A program made the position numbers and the translations under genes. The notes below the pieces were generated by a model. It ran no database searches and was not told the origin of the DNA. It was given only the letters and a program-made list of their open reading frames with translations. A DNA stretch of 64,000 nt from Marivita sp051251565. GTDB taxonomy: Bacteria > Pseudomonadota > Alphaproteobacteria > Rhodobacterales > Rhodobacteraceae. This document shows positions 53,703 through 61,203 of the stretch, piece after piece (the stretch's first letter is position 1; every line of letters begins with the position of its first letter). The DNA is taken from the NCBI RefSeq assembly GCF_051251565.1, contig NZ_JBPOFB010000003.1, forward strand, positions 310,001 to 374,000, read 5' to 3'.

Positions 53703-54131
53703 ATGCGTCGAACCTGTTTGTCAGCCCTTTCAGCAATTGTGCTCGGGGCAACATCCTTGTCCGCACAAGACTCCGATCCGGTGATCGCGCTGGAACTCAA
53801 CCGCATCGCCCCAACGTCAGAAGGGGGATGCCAGGTTACGTTTTTCGGCCAGAACGGTCTTGATCAGGATTTTCAGGAAGTCACGTGGCGCTTGGCCGTG
53901 TTTGACGCGGACGGTGTTTTTCTCAACCTGCTCGCTCTGCCTTTGGGTGCGCTAAGCGCAGGCAAACGCCGTATCGTGCAGTACAATCTGCCATCCGCCT
54001 GCGAGGCAATGTCGGAAATCATTGTGAACGATGTCAGTGACTGCAAAATGGCCGGATCTGACGAGGACAGCGCGGCCTGCCTGTCGCAACTGACCGTGTC
54101 GTCCCGGACCGATATTGCGTTCGGTCTTTAA
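53703..54131 (+). CDS. Small Cys-containing periplasmic protein of the exb operon
   Basis: A 142-residue exported protein: signal peptide ending SLSA-QD (about residue 21), then a compact domain with four Cys (in GGCQV, SACEA, SDCKM and AACLS). It has VTWRLAVFDADGVFLNLLALPLGALSAGKRRIVQYNLP, a beta-sandwich-like pattern. No family is recognised. It is the first gene after the promoter and 24 bases before exbB, so it is probably a periplasmic part of the motor module. Confidence 0.65.
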   Translation: MRRTCLSALSAIVLGATSLSAQDSDPVIALELNRIAPTSEGGCQVTFFGQNGLDQDFQEVTWRLAVFDADGVFLNLLALPLGALSAGKRRIVQYNLPSACEAMSEIIVNDVSDCKMAGSDEDSAACLSQLTVSSRTDIAFGL

Positions 54132-54155
54132 CAAGTCATTCAATACGGGGCATCC

Positions 54156-54785
54156 ATGTCCATTTTTCAAATTGCGTCTTTTGGTGTTTACGGATTTCTC
54201 GCGGTGCTCTCGCTCTTTGCAGTGGGCATCGGCCTTTACAAAATCGCACAGTTTTCCCGTCTTGGCGTCGGCAAGCGCAACGAGGCCGAAAAGATCCTTG
54301 ATGATTGGCTGAATGGCCGTGTCGAAGAGGCGATCAGCGCCGCAGGCAAACGCAAATCGGTGTTGGCCCGCATCATGCAAGCGGTATTTTCCGGCATTCA
54401 GGCACGCCCCAGCGATGTCAGCTATGCCGAAGAACTTAGCCGCCAGACGGCCATCATCGAGCTGGCCACCATGTCCGAACGGATGCGATCGCTCGACATG
54501 GTGGTGCAGGCGGCGCCAATGCTGGGCCTTCTGGGCACCGTGATCGGCATGATCGAAGCATTCTCGGTTCTGGCCGTCACCGAAGGCGCAATTGATCCAA
54601 CCGCGCTTGCCGGCGGCATTTATGTCGCCCTCACAACAACGGCGCTTGGCCTGATCATTGCGTTGATCGCCTTCTTCATCGCCACATGGCTTGAATCGCG
54701 CATCGACCGGGAACGCAACATGATGGAAGCGCTCATGTCGGCCGCGATCCATGGGCGGGTCGATCCCAACGCCTCCAACACGTAA
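54156..54785 (+). CDS. exbB: ExbB/TolQ/MotA-family proton channel protein
   Basis: A 209-residue protein with three membrane segments (about 5-27, 115-137, 150-175). The family signatures are VQAAPMLGLLGTVIGMIEAF and GGIYVALTTTALGLIIALIAFF. In Exb/Tol systems this protein forms a pentameric channel around ExbD. It precedes two exbD-like genes and a TonB/TolA-like gene in the same operon. This is neither a normal tol-pal locus (no pal, tolB or ybgC seen) nor next to a TonB receptor gene; the nearby genes are T6SS genes. Confidence 0.92.
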   Translation: MSIFQIASFGVYGFLAVLSLFAVGIGLYKIAQFSRLGVGKRNEAEKILDDWLNGRVEEAISAAGKRKSVLARIMQAVFSGIQARPSDVSYAEELSRQTAIIELATMSERMRSLDMVVQAAPMLGLLGTVIGMIEAFSVLAVTEGAIDPTALAGGIYVALTTTALGLIIALIAFFIATWLESRIDRERNMMEALMSAAIHGRVDPNASNT

Positions 54786-54797
54786 GCCGGGTCCGCA

Positions 54798-55256
54798 ATG
54801 AGCGCCCGACGCCAACCCCTTCCCGAACGGCCCCGCCGCTACCGGATTGCGCTGACGCCTTTGGCCGATGCCATGTTTCAGCTGTTGATCTTCTTCATGC
54901 TGACAACAAGCCTGACGCCCTATTCGCTTATCACCCTCAAAAGTGTGTCGGACGACGCGGTACAAGAAGACACCGGGGGCCCCGGTGCCGGTGATGGCCC
55001 GTCGCAGGCCAACAGCACAGGCACCGCTGCGACGATCTGGGAAATCGGCAATGACATCGCCCGCATCGCTGGCCAAACCTACGGCATGGATCAACTGGCC
55101 GATCTTGCCCTTGCCATCGGCACTCAGGATCAACCCGGTCAGGTGGTGCTGCAAGTCGGGCTCGAAGCTCGCGTGCAAGACGTTGCCTTTGCGCTTGAGG
55201 CATTGGAAAATGCGAATATCGATGCAGTTCAGATCACGCGCGAGGCGACGCAATGA
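54798..55256 (+). CDS. exbD: ExbD/TolR-family protein, first copy (Asp present)
   Basis: A 152-residue protein with one N-terminal membrane helix. It has the conserved proton-carrying Asp24 in PLADAMFQLLIFFMLTTSL. The periplasmic part is about 110 residues and has a Gly/Asp-rich linker then a compact ExbD-like domain (VVLQVGLEARVQDVAFALEAL). It lies 12 bases after exbB and overlaps the second exbD by 4 bases. Confidence 0.88.
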   Translation: MSARRQPLPERPRRYRIALTPLADAMFQLLIFFMLTTSLTPYSLITLKSVSDDAVQEDTGGPGAGDGPSQANSTGTAATIWEIGNDIARIAGQTYGMDQLADLALAIGTQDQPGQVVLQVGLEARVQDVAFALEALENANIDAVQITREATQ

Positions 55257-55657
55257 AGACGTCCCGCCTGCCGGCTCCGCGCGTCCGCCACCCGATCGAC
55301 AGCTCTTTGGCGATCGTCAATATCGTTTTGCTGCTGATCTTCTTCTTCCTCACAACCGGGTCACTGCTGAACTCGCGCAGCATCGAAGTCGCGTTGCCGG
55401 AAACCACTCGCCTGCCGCTGGATCTTTTGCCCCAACCGCTGCTTACGGTGTCTGCGGATGGTGGCATGACGTTGGATGGCGACCCGATAGACTCCGGTAC
55501 TCTGGCCGCCGCGCTCATCGACAGCCCGCGCGTGAATGTTCTGACCGATCAGGGGCTTAGTGCCACGTTCCTGCTGGAAACACTGGCGGCGGAAAACCTT
55601 GTCGCGGTCGAAGTCCGGCTGGTCACACTGCACCGGGAAACCGGGGACGCGCCATGA
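55253..55657 (+). CDS. ExbD/TolR-family protein, second copy (Asp replaced by Asn)
   Basis: A 134-residue ExbD-like protein with one membrane helix. The alignment with the first copy around IFF(M/F)LTT puts Asn23 (VNIVLLLIFFFLTT) where Asp24 stands in its neighbour; the nearest Asp (16) is outside the helix core. The periplasmic domain is ExbD-like (LLTVSADGGMTLDGDPIDSGTL). The ATGA overlaps on both sides couple it tightly to the first exbD and to the TonB/TolA-like gene. It probably forms a heterodimer with the first copy in which only one subunit carries a proton. Confidence 0.85.
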   Translation: MKTSRLPAPRVRHPIDSSLAIVNIVLLLIFFFLTTGSLLNSRSIEVALPETTRLPLDLLPQPLLTVSADGGMTLDGDPIDSGTLAAALIDSPRVNVLTDQGLSATFLLETLAAENLVAVEVRLVTLHRETGDAP

Positions 55658-57180
55658 GCTTTTTGCCCCACGCAGCCCCCCGCGCCGAAGCGTGGTTCGG
55701 TGCCATGGGTATATCCACCGCTGCGCATGGCGCTTTGGCCGCGCTCATGATGTCGGGGGCCGTGGTGTTCCTGCCCCAAGGCCAACCCGCCGACAGCCTC
55801 GATGCCGCCTTTGCGGTCAGCCTGGAAATCCTCGATGCCGAAATCGTGGAAGAGGCCGACCCGATTGACGACGACCGCATTCCCCCCGACGCCATCGCAA
55901 CCTTGCCGCAAGAGATTGACACAACCGAACTTGAACAAGACTTTGCAGCGCTCACCCCGGATGACAGTGCGCTGGAGCCGGACGCCCCGGCAGACGACCT
56001 GACTGAACCCATGGACGAGGCCATCGCCCCCGAGACAGAAGTCGCGCCGGACGACATCACGCCGGTCGAGGCGATTGCCCCCGACACATCCGACCCCGAG
56101 GTTCTGACACCGGATGTCGCCCAAGACCTGACAGAGCCGGAACTGGCAGAACCAGAGCCCGTTGCACCCGAGGTGCTGACCCCCGAAATCGCCGAGATCC
56201 AGCCAGAACCAACCCCGCTTGCCGACCAACCGCTCAGCATTGATGACCTGAGCTTGATCGAAGACGATTTCATCTCGCCCTTGGCCGAAGGCGGGTCCGG
56301 CGCGCCGCTTCAACCGGAAATCGTGGCAGAACCCGACAGCCTCGCCTTGCTTGCGCCCGAACCCGAGGTTCTGGCCCCATCCACCATTGGCCCGTTCGAA
56401 ACCGACGACGCGGTGGATGCCGTGGTTTTGCCTGACCCCGAACCTATCGCCCCCACCGTAGAACCAGAGCTCAATGACGACACGCCACCGGAACAAGACA
56501 CGGGTGCCACCGAAGAGTCCGCTCTTGCCGCAGCAGCCCCGCTGCAAGACCTGACCGACACTGACATCGCCATCGGCCAGCTCTTGCGCCGCATCCGTGC
56601 CGTTCCAAACCCGCAATGCACGCTCGCCCTGCCTCGCCGCGCAGGCGGCGCGCCGGGGGCCGGGGTGTCCTTTGTCGGTGCTGATGACAGCGTCTTGGGC
56701 GATCTGTCCAACAGGATCACTGCGGGGCTTGATCCGGCCCCGGTGCAAACCCGCGAATTCGTCGATCCGCGCCAATGCGCCGTTCTCGATGCGCTGCGCC
56801 AGTCCGAAAGCTATCCGGCCAACCGAATCGGCCTGTCTCTCGACAATGCGACCCTGCAAAGCGGAGACACGCTGCGCGGCAGAGTGATCGGCGCGGGCGG
56901 GTTGTTCGTGACGTTGCTGGTGATCGACGACAATGGCGTGGTGCAGGATCTTGCTCCGTTCATCACGCTGGACGGCAATATTCCGGTCTTTGACGCACCC
57001 GTTGCCCGCTCCGGCCCACCCCGCGCGACGCGGCAAATGCTGATCGCGCTTGGCACCACGGATGCGCCGCTGGATCTGTCTGACCGGATCGGGCGCGAGG
57101 CCCAGGATGTCTTCGCCCCAATCCCAACCGAGACCCTGCGCAACATGGTGTTCGGGGCTGTCACCTTTGATGTGCAGTGA
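55654..57180 (+). CDS. TonB/TolA-like energy transducer with a two-Cys C-terminal domain
   Basis: A 508-residue protein. One N-terminal membrane helix (about 17-40) has the SxxxH motif (Ser21, His25) of TonB and TolA. A very acidic, Pro/Glu/Asp/Ala-rich linker (about 60-295) could span the periplasm; its composition is unlike the basic Lys-rich TonB/TolA linkers. The C-terminal domain (about 305-508) is not a TonB or TolA domain. It matches the periplasmic domain of the neighbouring kinase PpkA, including Cys322 and Cys375 (PQCTLAL, RQCAVLDALR) and a GDTLRGRVIG...LLVIDDNG segment that recalls DUF4384. It overlaps exbD' by ATGA and is convergent with ppkA. Confidence 0.75.
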   Translation: MSFLPHAAPRAEAWFGAMGISTAAHGALAALMMSGAVVFLPQGQPADSLDAAFAVSLEILDAEIVEEADPIDDDRIPPDAIATLPQEIDTTELEQDFAALTPDDSALEPDAPADDLTEPMDEAIAPETEVAPDDITPVEAIAPDTSDPEVLTPDVAQDLTEPELAEPEPVAPEVLTPEIAEIQPEPTPLADQPLSIDDLSLIEDDFISPLAEGGSGAPLQPEIVAEPDSLALLAPEPEVLAPSTIGPFETDDAVDAVVLPDPEPIAPTVEPELNDDTPPEQDTGATEESALAAAAPLQDLTDTDIAIGQLLRRIRAVPNPQCTLALPRRAGGAPGAGVSFVGADDSVLGDLSNRITAGLDPAPVQTREFVDPRQCAVLDALRQSESYPANRIGLSLDNATLQSGDTLRGRVIGAGGLFVTLLVIDDNGVVQDLAPFITLDGNIPVFDAPVARSGPPRATRQMLIALGTTDAPLDLSDRIGREAQDVFAPIPTETLRNMVFGAVTFDVQ

Positions 57181-57195
57181 CCTGCACAAACACCG

Positions 57196-59607
57196 CTACT
57201 GCGTCAGCTCCAGGTAGGCGATGTCAACCGCGCCTTGACCGTCCTGCGCCAGTTCGCGCAGCATCAGCGGCAGGATGTCCGACGCCAAAGTGCCATCCTG
57301 CATCGCGCCCGCGCGCACAAGCGTCTGATCCGACGCGGTCACGACCAACAGGTACTTCCCCGGAGGTGCCGAGGGCAGGCGAAACGCAAAGCGGCGCTCA
57401 TTGCCGATGGGATCATCAAACTGCCGCATCAGCGAAAAGACCCGTCCATTCGCATCCACCAGCGACAGCCAGTTTTGACGACCGGCGCTGCCAGTCACCT
57501 GCCCGATCACACCGTCACCCCGCGCGGCCACATGGGTGTCCAACGCGATCTCGATCCGCGCGCCACGCGTACCCTGAAAGCTGCGCACAAAGTCGAGCAC
57601 GGCACAATGCGCAGGCGGGATATCGCGCGTAATCACTTCGGGAGCTGCACCGTATTCCGCCGCAAAGGCTTCGCCCACACCGCGCAAGCGCGATGCACTG
57701 TCAGTATAACCTTCGATCAGTCCCGCAGCGCTGCCTTGCTGGCGGCGCGTGGCAAAGACACAGCCGTCCGGCAGGGTTGTGGCCAAGAACGCCTCACGGC
57801 TTTCGGGCAAACGCTCCAACCCGGCGGCAATCGCTTCGTCTGGCGTCACCGCGTCGCCACCACCATCCGACGGCAGGCCACCGCCCTGAAACGCGAAAAA
57901 CGCACCGCCCGCGACAACCGCCAATACGACAATCCCTGCCAGCATAAGGCCCTTGCCACTCCGATCGCTACCCTTGGCCGATCCCGTATGGAAGGCCGGG
58001 GGTTCCGTTGCCCCTGCACCGCCACTGATCGAGCGGGCTATCGGCACCGCCTGCAAACCGGGCACCGCCCTGTCCTTGGCCGCAGTGCGCGCACCAATGC
58101 GCGACCGTGTGCCAAACCCGGTGCCACTGTCATCCATGTCGCGCAGCTCTTCGATGACGGCAGTCATGGTGCGCAACCGAAGCTCGGGGTTCGGCTCCAA
58201 CATCTTGGTCAGCACATCGTGAAATTCCATTGGAATGCCGGTCAGGTCCGGCACGCTCTGGCGTTTTTGCACCGCCTCAACAATCGTGTCGCCCATCGCG
58301 GCGGATTTGCCCGTCAGCATCGCCATCATCAACAGACCCAGCGAATAAACATCGCTTGGCGCTTCAGCCTCCCCGCCATAATCGCCCAATTGTTCAGGCG
58401 ACACGTATTTCAGCTTGCCCGCAAATTCATTGCCGATGGTCACGTCCTTGATCTTGGACGACCGCGAGATCCCGAAATCGATCAGAACCGCCTTCGAGAT
58501 ATCGCCATCCGGTAGCATCACATTGTCCGGTGACAGGTCGCGGTGCACGATCCCGTTAGAGTGTGCCCGGTCCAGCCCGCCTGCCAAGCGCAGCGTCAGT
58601 TCAAGCACCTGATCCCGCCGCAACGCGCCTTCTGCCTTAAGCTTGTCCGACAGTTTGGTGCCTTCGATGAACCCCATCACCAGCGCGTGCAGGTTGAGGT
58701 TCTGATCAGGCGGCACATAGGCGAAATAGCGGACGATGGCGTCATGATGCAGCTGTCGCAGGGTGCGCGCCTCGCGCCGGAACATCTGCGCGACTTTCAC
58801 ATCCTCGGCCATCTCGGGCAGGATCACCTTAATCGCCACGGATTCACCGGTGCCAATCTCGACCCCCCGGAACACGCGCCCCATACCGCCCTGATCCAGC
58901 CGTTCCTCGACCCGGTACATATTGTTGATGACCGTTCCCGGCTCAAGCGAACTCAGCGGTGTCGGCGCAGTGCCCGGCGGCGGCGGCACAATCGCGCTTA
59001 GCGTTGCCGTCCCAAGGACCGATTGCGTTCCGAACACGCCTTCCTGCGCAGGTGCGTCAGTAGGGGCCGGAGCATCGGTCGCGGTAACCTCGGACATCGG
59101 CCTGTAGGTTGATCCATCCGGTGCATCCGTCGTGGCGGTCGGCTCGGGCACGTCGCGTTGCGGCGGTACGGTCGCGGCCCCGGCAAGGACCGTGCGGTCT
59201 TCGTCCGGTGGCGTGGCGGCCGCAGCAGACGTTCCCGGCATCGGGGACACAATCGTCCTGTCAGGGTCAACCTCGGGTGTGGTCTCTGGCTCCGATGGAA
59301 CCTCACCCGGCACAGGCGTCTGCGCGATCACGGTGCGATCGGGGTCAGCCGGCTCTGCCTTGGGCGGGACAGTCGCCTCGGCCTCGGCCTCGGCCTCGTC
59401 ACCCGCACCCGGCGGCGTGGTGGCAAGAATCGTGCGATCCGGGTCTGGCGTGGCGTCTTTCGGCACTGGGCGCTGCGCAATCACCGTCCTGTCAGGATCA
59501 GGCGCATCTGCGTCGCCGAATGTGCCGTCTGGGCGAAACAGGATGGTCCGATCCTCGTCCACGTCGGGCGTGTCAGGCTTGGGCGGCTGGGTCGACGGAT
59601 CGCTCAT
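57196..59607 (-). CDS. ppkA: T6SS serine/threonine kinase PpkA (locus 2)
   Basis: An 803-residue transmembrane kinase. Residues 15-145 hold six DxDRT(V/I) repeats (Thr21, 41, 59, 92, 118, 139) that look like phospho-sites. The kinase domain (about 231-490) has the Gly loop GGMGRVF, Lys260, HRDLSPDN (355-362) and DFG (377-379), all intact. One membrane helix (about 553-575) leads to a periplasmic domain (about 590-803) with Cys616 and Cys668 that is homologous to the end of the TonB/TolA-like protein. It phosphorylates Thr on TagH-type proteins in known systems and opens T6SS assembly. Start ATG overlaps pppA by 4 bases. Confidence 0.92.
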   Translation of the reverse strand: MSDPSTQPPKPDTPDVDEDRTILFRPDGTFGDADAPDPDRTVIAQRPVPKDATPDPDRTILATTPPGAGDEAEAEAEATVPPKAEPADPDRTVIAQTPVPGEVPSEPETTPEVDPDRTIVSPMPGTSAAAATPPDEDRTVLAGAATVPPQRDVPEPTATTDAPDGSTYRPMSEVTATDAPAPTDAPAQEGVFGTQSVLGTATLSAIVPPPPGTAPTPLSSLEPGTVINNMYRVEERLDQGGMGRVFRGVEIGTGESVAIKVILPEMAEDVKVAQMFRREARTLRQLHHDAIVRYFAYVPPDQNLNLHALVMGFIEGTKLSDKLKAEGALRRDQVLELTLRLAGGLDRAHSNGIVHRDLSPDNVMLPDGDISKAVLIDFGISRSSKIKDVTIGNEFAGKLKYVSPEQLGDYGGEAEAPSDVYSLGLLMMAMLTGKSAAMGDTIVEAVQKRQSVPDLTGIPMEFHDVLTKMLEPNPELRLRTMTAVIEELRDMDDSGTGFGTRSRIGARTAAKDRAVPGLQAVPIARSISGGAGATEPPAFHTGSAKGSDRSGKGLMLAGIVVLAVVAGGAFFAFQGGGLPSDGGGDAVTPDEAIAAGLERLPESREAFLATTLPDGCVFATRRQQGSAAGLIEGYTDSASRLRGVGEAFAAEYGAAPEVITRDIPPAHCAVLDFVRSFQGTRGARIEIALDTHVAARGDGVIGQVTGSAGRQNWLSLVDANGRVFSLMRQFDDPIGNERRFAFRLPSAPPGKYLLVVTASDQTLVRAGAMQDGTLASDILPLMLRELAQDGQGAVDIAYLELTQ

Positions 59608-60419
59608 AGCTGCCCGCTATATTCTGGGTACATCCCGGCTACATCCATATTGGGCAACCGGTTCTGGGTGCAGCGCACGATCACCACCGACACGTTGTCC
59701 TTACCGCCCCGCTCCAGCGCGGTGTTCACCAGCCGGTCACACAGGTCCGGCAATGGCCCGGACTGGCCAATGTTCAAAACACCTTCCAATTCACTGTCGT
59801 TGAAATACTCGGTCAATCCGTCCGAGCAGATGAGAAACAGATCGTTATGCGCCAGCGCACCTTCCACCATGTCGCATTCAGGGGCTTCGGTCACACCGAT
59901 GGCGCGGGTGATGACGTTCTTGCGCGGCCACGCATCTGCTTCGGCCTGCGAAATGGTGCCCGCATCCAAAAGCGCCTGAACTTCGGTGTGGTCGCGTGTT
60001 ACCTGAGACAATCCACCGCCGCGCATCCTGTAAACCCGACTGTCTCCGGACCAGATGCAGGCGAAATGGTCTTGCGCAATCAGCAGCGCTGCAATGGTCG
60101 ATCCGATAGCCCCGCCCCCCAAGTCAGAGGCATGACGAAAGATCTTGGCATTGGCTTGCCCCAGCCGTTCCAGAAACCGCGCCTTGAGGTCAAGCGCCCC
60201 GGCGGGAACGCCCATCGTCCCCAGCTCGGACACGATAGTTTGCGACGCGAAATCCCCCGCCGCATGCCCGCCCATGCCATCAGCGACCAACCACAGGCCG
60301 GATCCGGGCATGGCGAGCATACTGTCTTCGTTCACCGCCCGGACACAACCGACATCCGTGCGATGATGGGTCTCGAAATCAAACAGGCCGTCACCCGATG
60401 TTATTCTTGTCTGGTCCAT
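59604..60419 (-). CDS. pppA: T6SS PP2C-type phosphatase PppA (locus 2)
   Basis: A 271-residue PP2C phosphatase that reverses PpkA phosphorylation and switches the system off. The metal-binding and catalytic motifs are present: VRAVNEDS, VADGMGGHAAGD, SGDSRVY, CSDGLTEYF and GGKDNVSVVIV. It overlaps ppkA downstream by 4 bases and its start lies within the end of tagF by 29 bases, so all three are co-translated. Confidence 0.95.
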   Translation of the reverse strand: MDQTRITSGDGLFDFETHHRTDVGCVRAVNEDSMLAMPGSGLWLVADGMGGHAAGDFASQTIVSELGTMGVPAGALDLKARFLERLGQANAKIFRHASDLGGGAIGSTIAALLIAQDHFACIWSGDSRVYRMRGGGLSQVTRDHTEVQALLDAGTISQAEADAWPRKNVITRAIGVTEAPECDMVEGALAHNDLFLICSDGLTEYFNDSELEGVLNIGQSGPLPDLCDRLVNTALERGGKDNVSVVIVRCTQNRLPNMDVAGMYPEYSGQL

Positions 60420-61203
60420 TGTCTTCCTCTCCTGCCGGGGCGACTTCTTGCGCGGTCCCCTCCTGGACGTCTTCCGCCTTTGGCCGGGTGTCCGGCGCCG
60501 CGGTTTGTTTCGGCTCTGGTGGACGCAGCCGTCCGGTCAACAGCCAGTTGAGCGCTTGCGTGTCGGGCAACCCGTTCACCGCCAGCCAACCCGCCTCGCG
60601 CAGGTCGTCGGCGGGATGCCACCAATGGCTCCGGGCAAGCTGCGATTTGTCGTAATCCGCGCTCCGGGCATCCTGAAACAACCGCGCCAGATCACCGTCA
60701 TGGCGACTGCCCCACAACACTCCGTCAAAGCCGTCCTCAAACGGGGTGCCCAGAACCGCTGGCACCTCAAAGCCGGTCAACAGCGTCTTGGCGCCGCGCG
60801 TACCGTCACGCGGCACTTCGAATCCACCGATATGCGTAGACAACACGTCATAGGGCGTCTCATCATGGCTGGGGTGGATCGGCGGCGGGGGCACAAGACC
60901 GGTCAGGCAAAACATCAACGGATAGCGTCGGCTCACCTTGTCGCGCGATGCGATGAAAATGCCAAACAACGGCACCCCGAACACGTCTGGCCCAATCCAG
61001 AACCGCAAGACCGGCGCATAGCGCCACGCGGCTTCCCAACTGTCGCCAAGTCCCGCTTTCAACGGTGGCAACACGGCTTCGAGCCACTGATCCAGACCAA
61101 GGAACTGACCATGCTCCAACCCATGTGCAAGGAAGTCCCCATAGGCAGGGTGCTTGCCATAGATCACCGGGGTGACGGGTATTATTCCAGCGTTGTCGGA
61201 CAC
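60391..61203 (-). CDS. tagF: T6SS regulator TagF (locus 2)
   Basis: A 270-residue TagF/ImpM protein, a post-translational repressor of T6SS assembly in known systems. The N-terminus IYGKHPAYGDFLAHGL is diagnostic, as are WRYAPVLRFWIGP and RDKVSRRYPLMFCLTG. The C-terminal 40 residues are a charged, Pro/Glu-rich tail. The start is GTG 61203, within the tssM 3' end (22-base overlap). Some bacteria carry TagF fused to PppA; here they are separate overlapping genes. Confidence 0.92.
   Translation of the reverse strand: MSDNAGIIPVTPVIYGKHPAYGDFLAHGLEHGQFLGLDQWLEAVLPPLKAGLGDSWEAAWRYAPVLRFWIGPDVFGVPLFGIFIASRDKVSRRYPLMFCLTGLVPPPPIHPSHDETPYDVLSTHIGGFEVPRDGTRGAKTLLTGFEVPAVLGTPFEDGFDGVLWGSRHDGDLARLFQDARSADYDKSQLARSHWWHPADDLREAGWLAVNGLPDTQALNWLLTGRLRPPEPKQTAAPDTRPKAEDVQEGTAQEVAPAGEEDNGPDKNNIG

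Noticed and set aside
53952..55253. 433-codon minus-strand frame
   Set aside because: Antisense to exbB and exbD, which have membrane helices and family motifs.
54156..57180. Reading the motor operon as the cell's normal tol-pal locus
   Set aside because: No tolB, pal or ybgC is adjacent, there are two TolR-like genes, and the TolA-like protein has an acidic linker and a different C-terminal domain.
55549..57189. 546-codon minus-strand frame
   Set aside because: Antisense to the TonB/TolA-like gene; open because of that gene's acidic, GC-rich codons.
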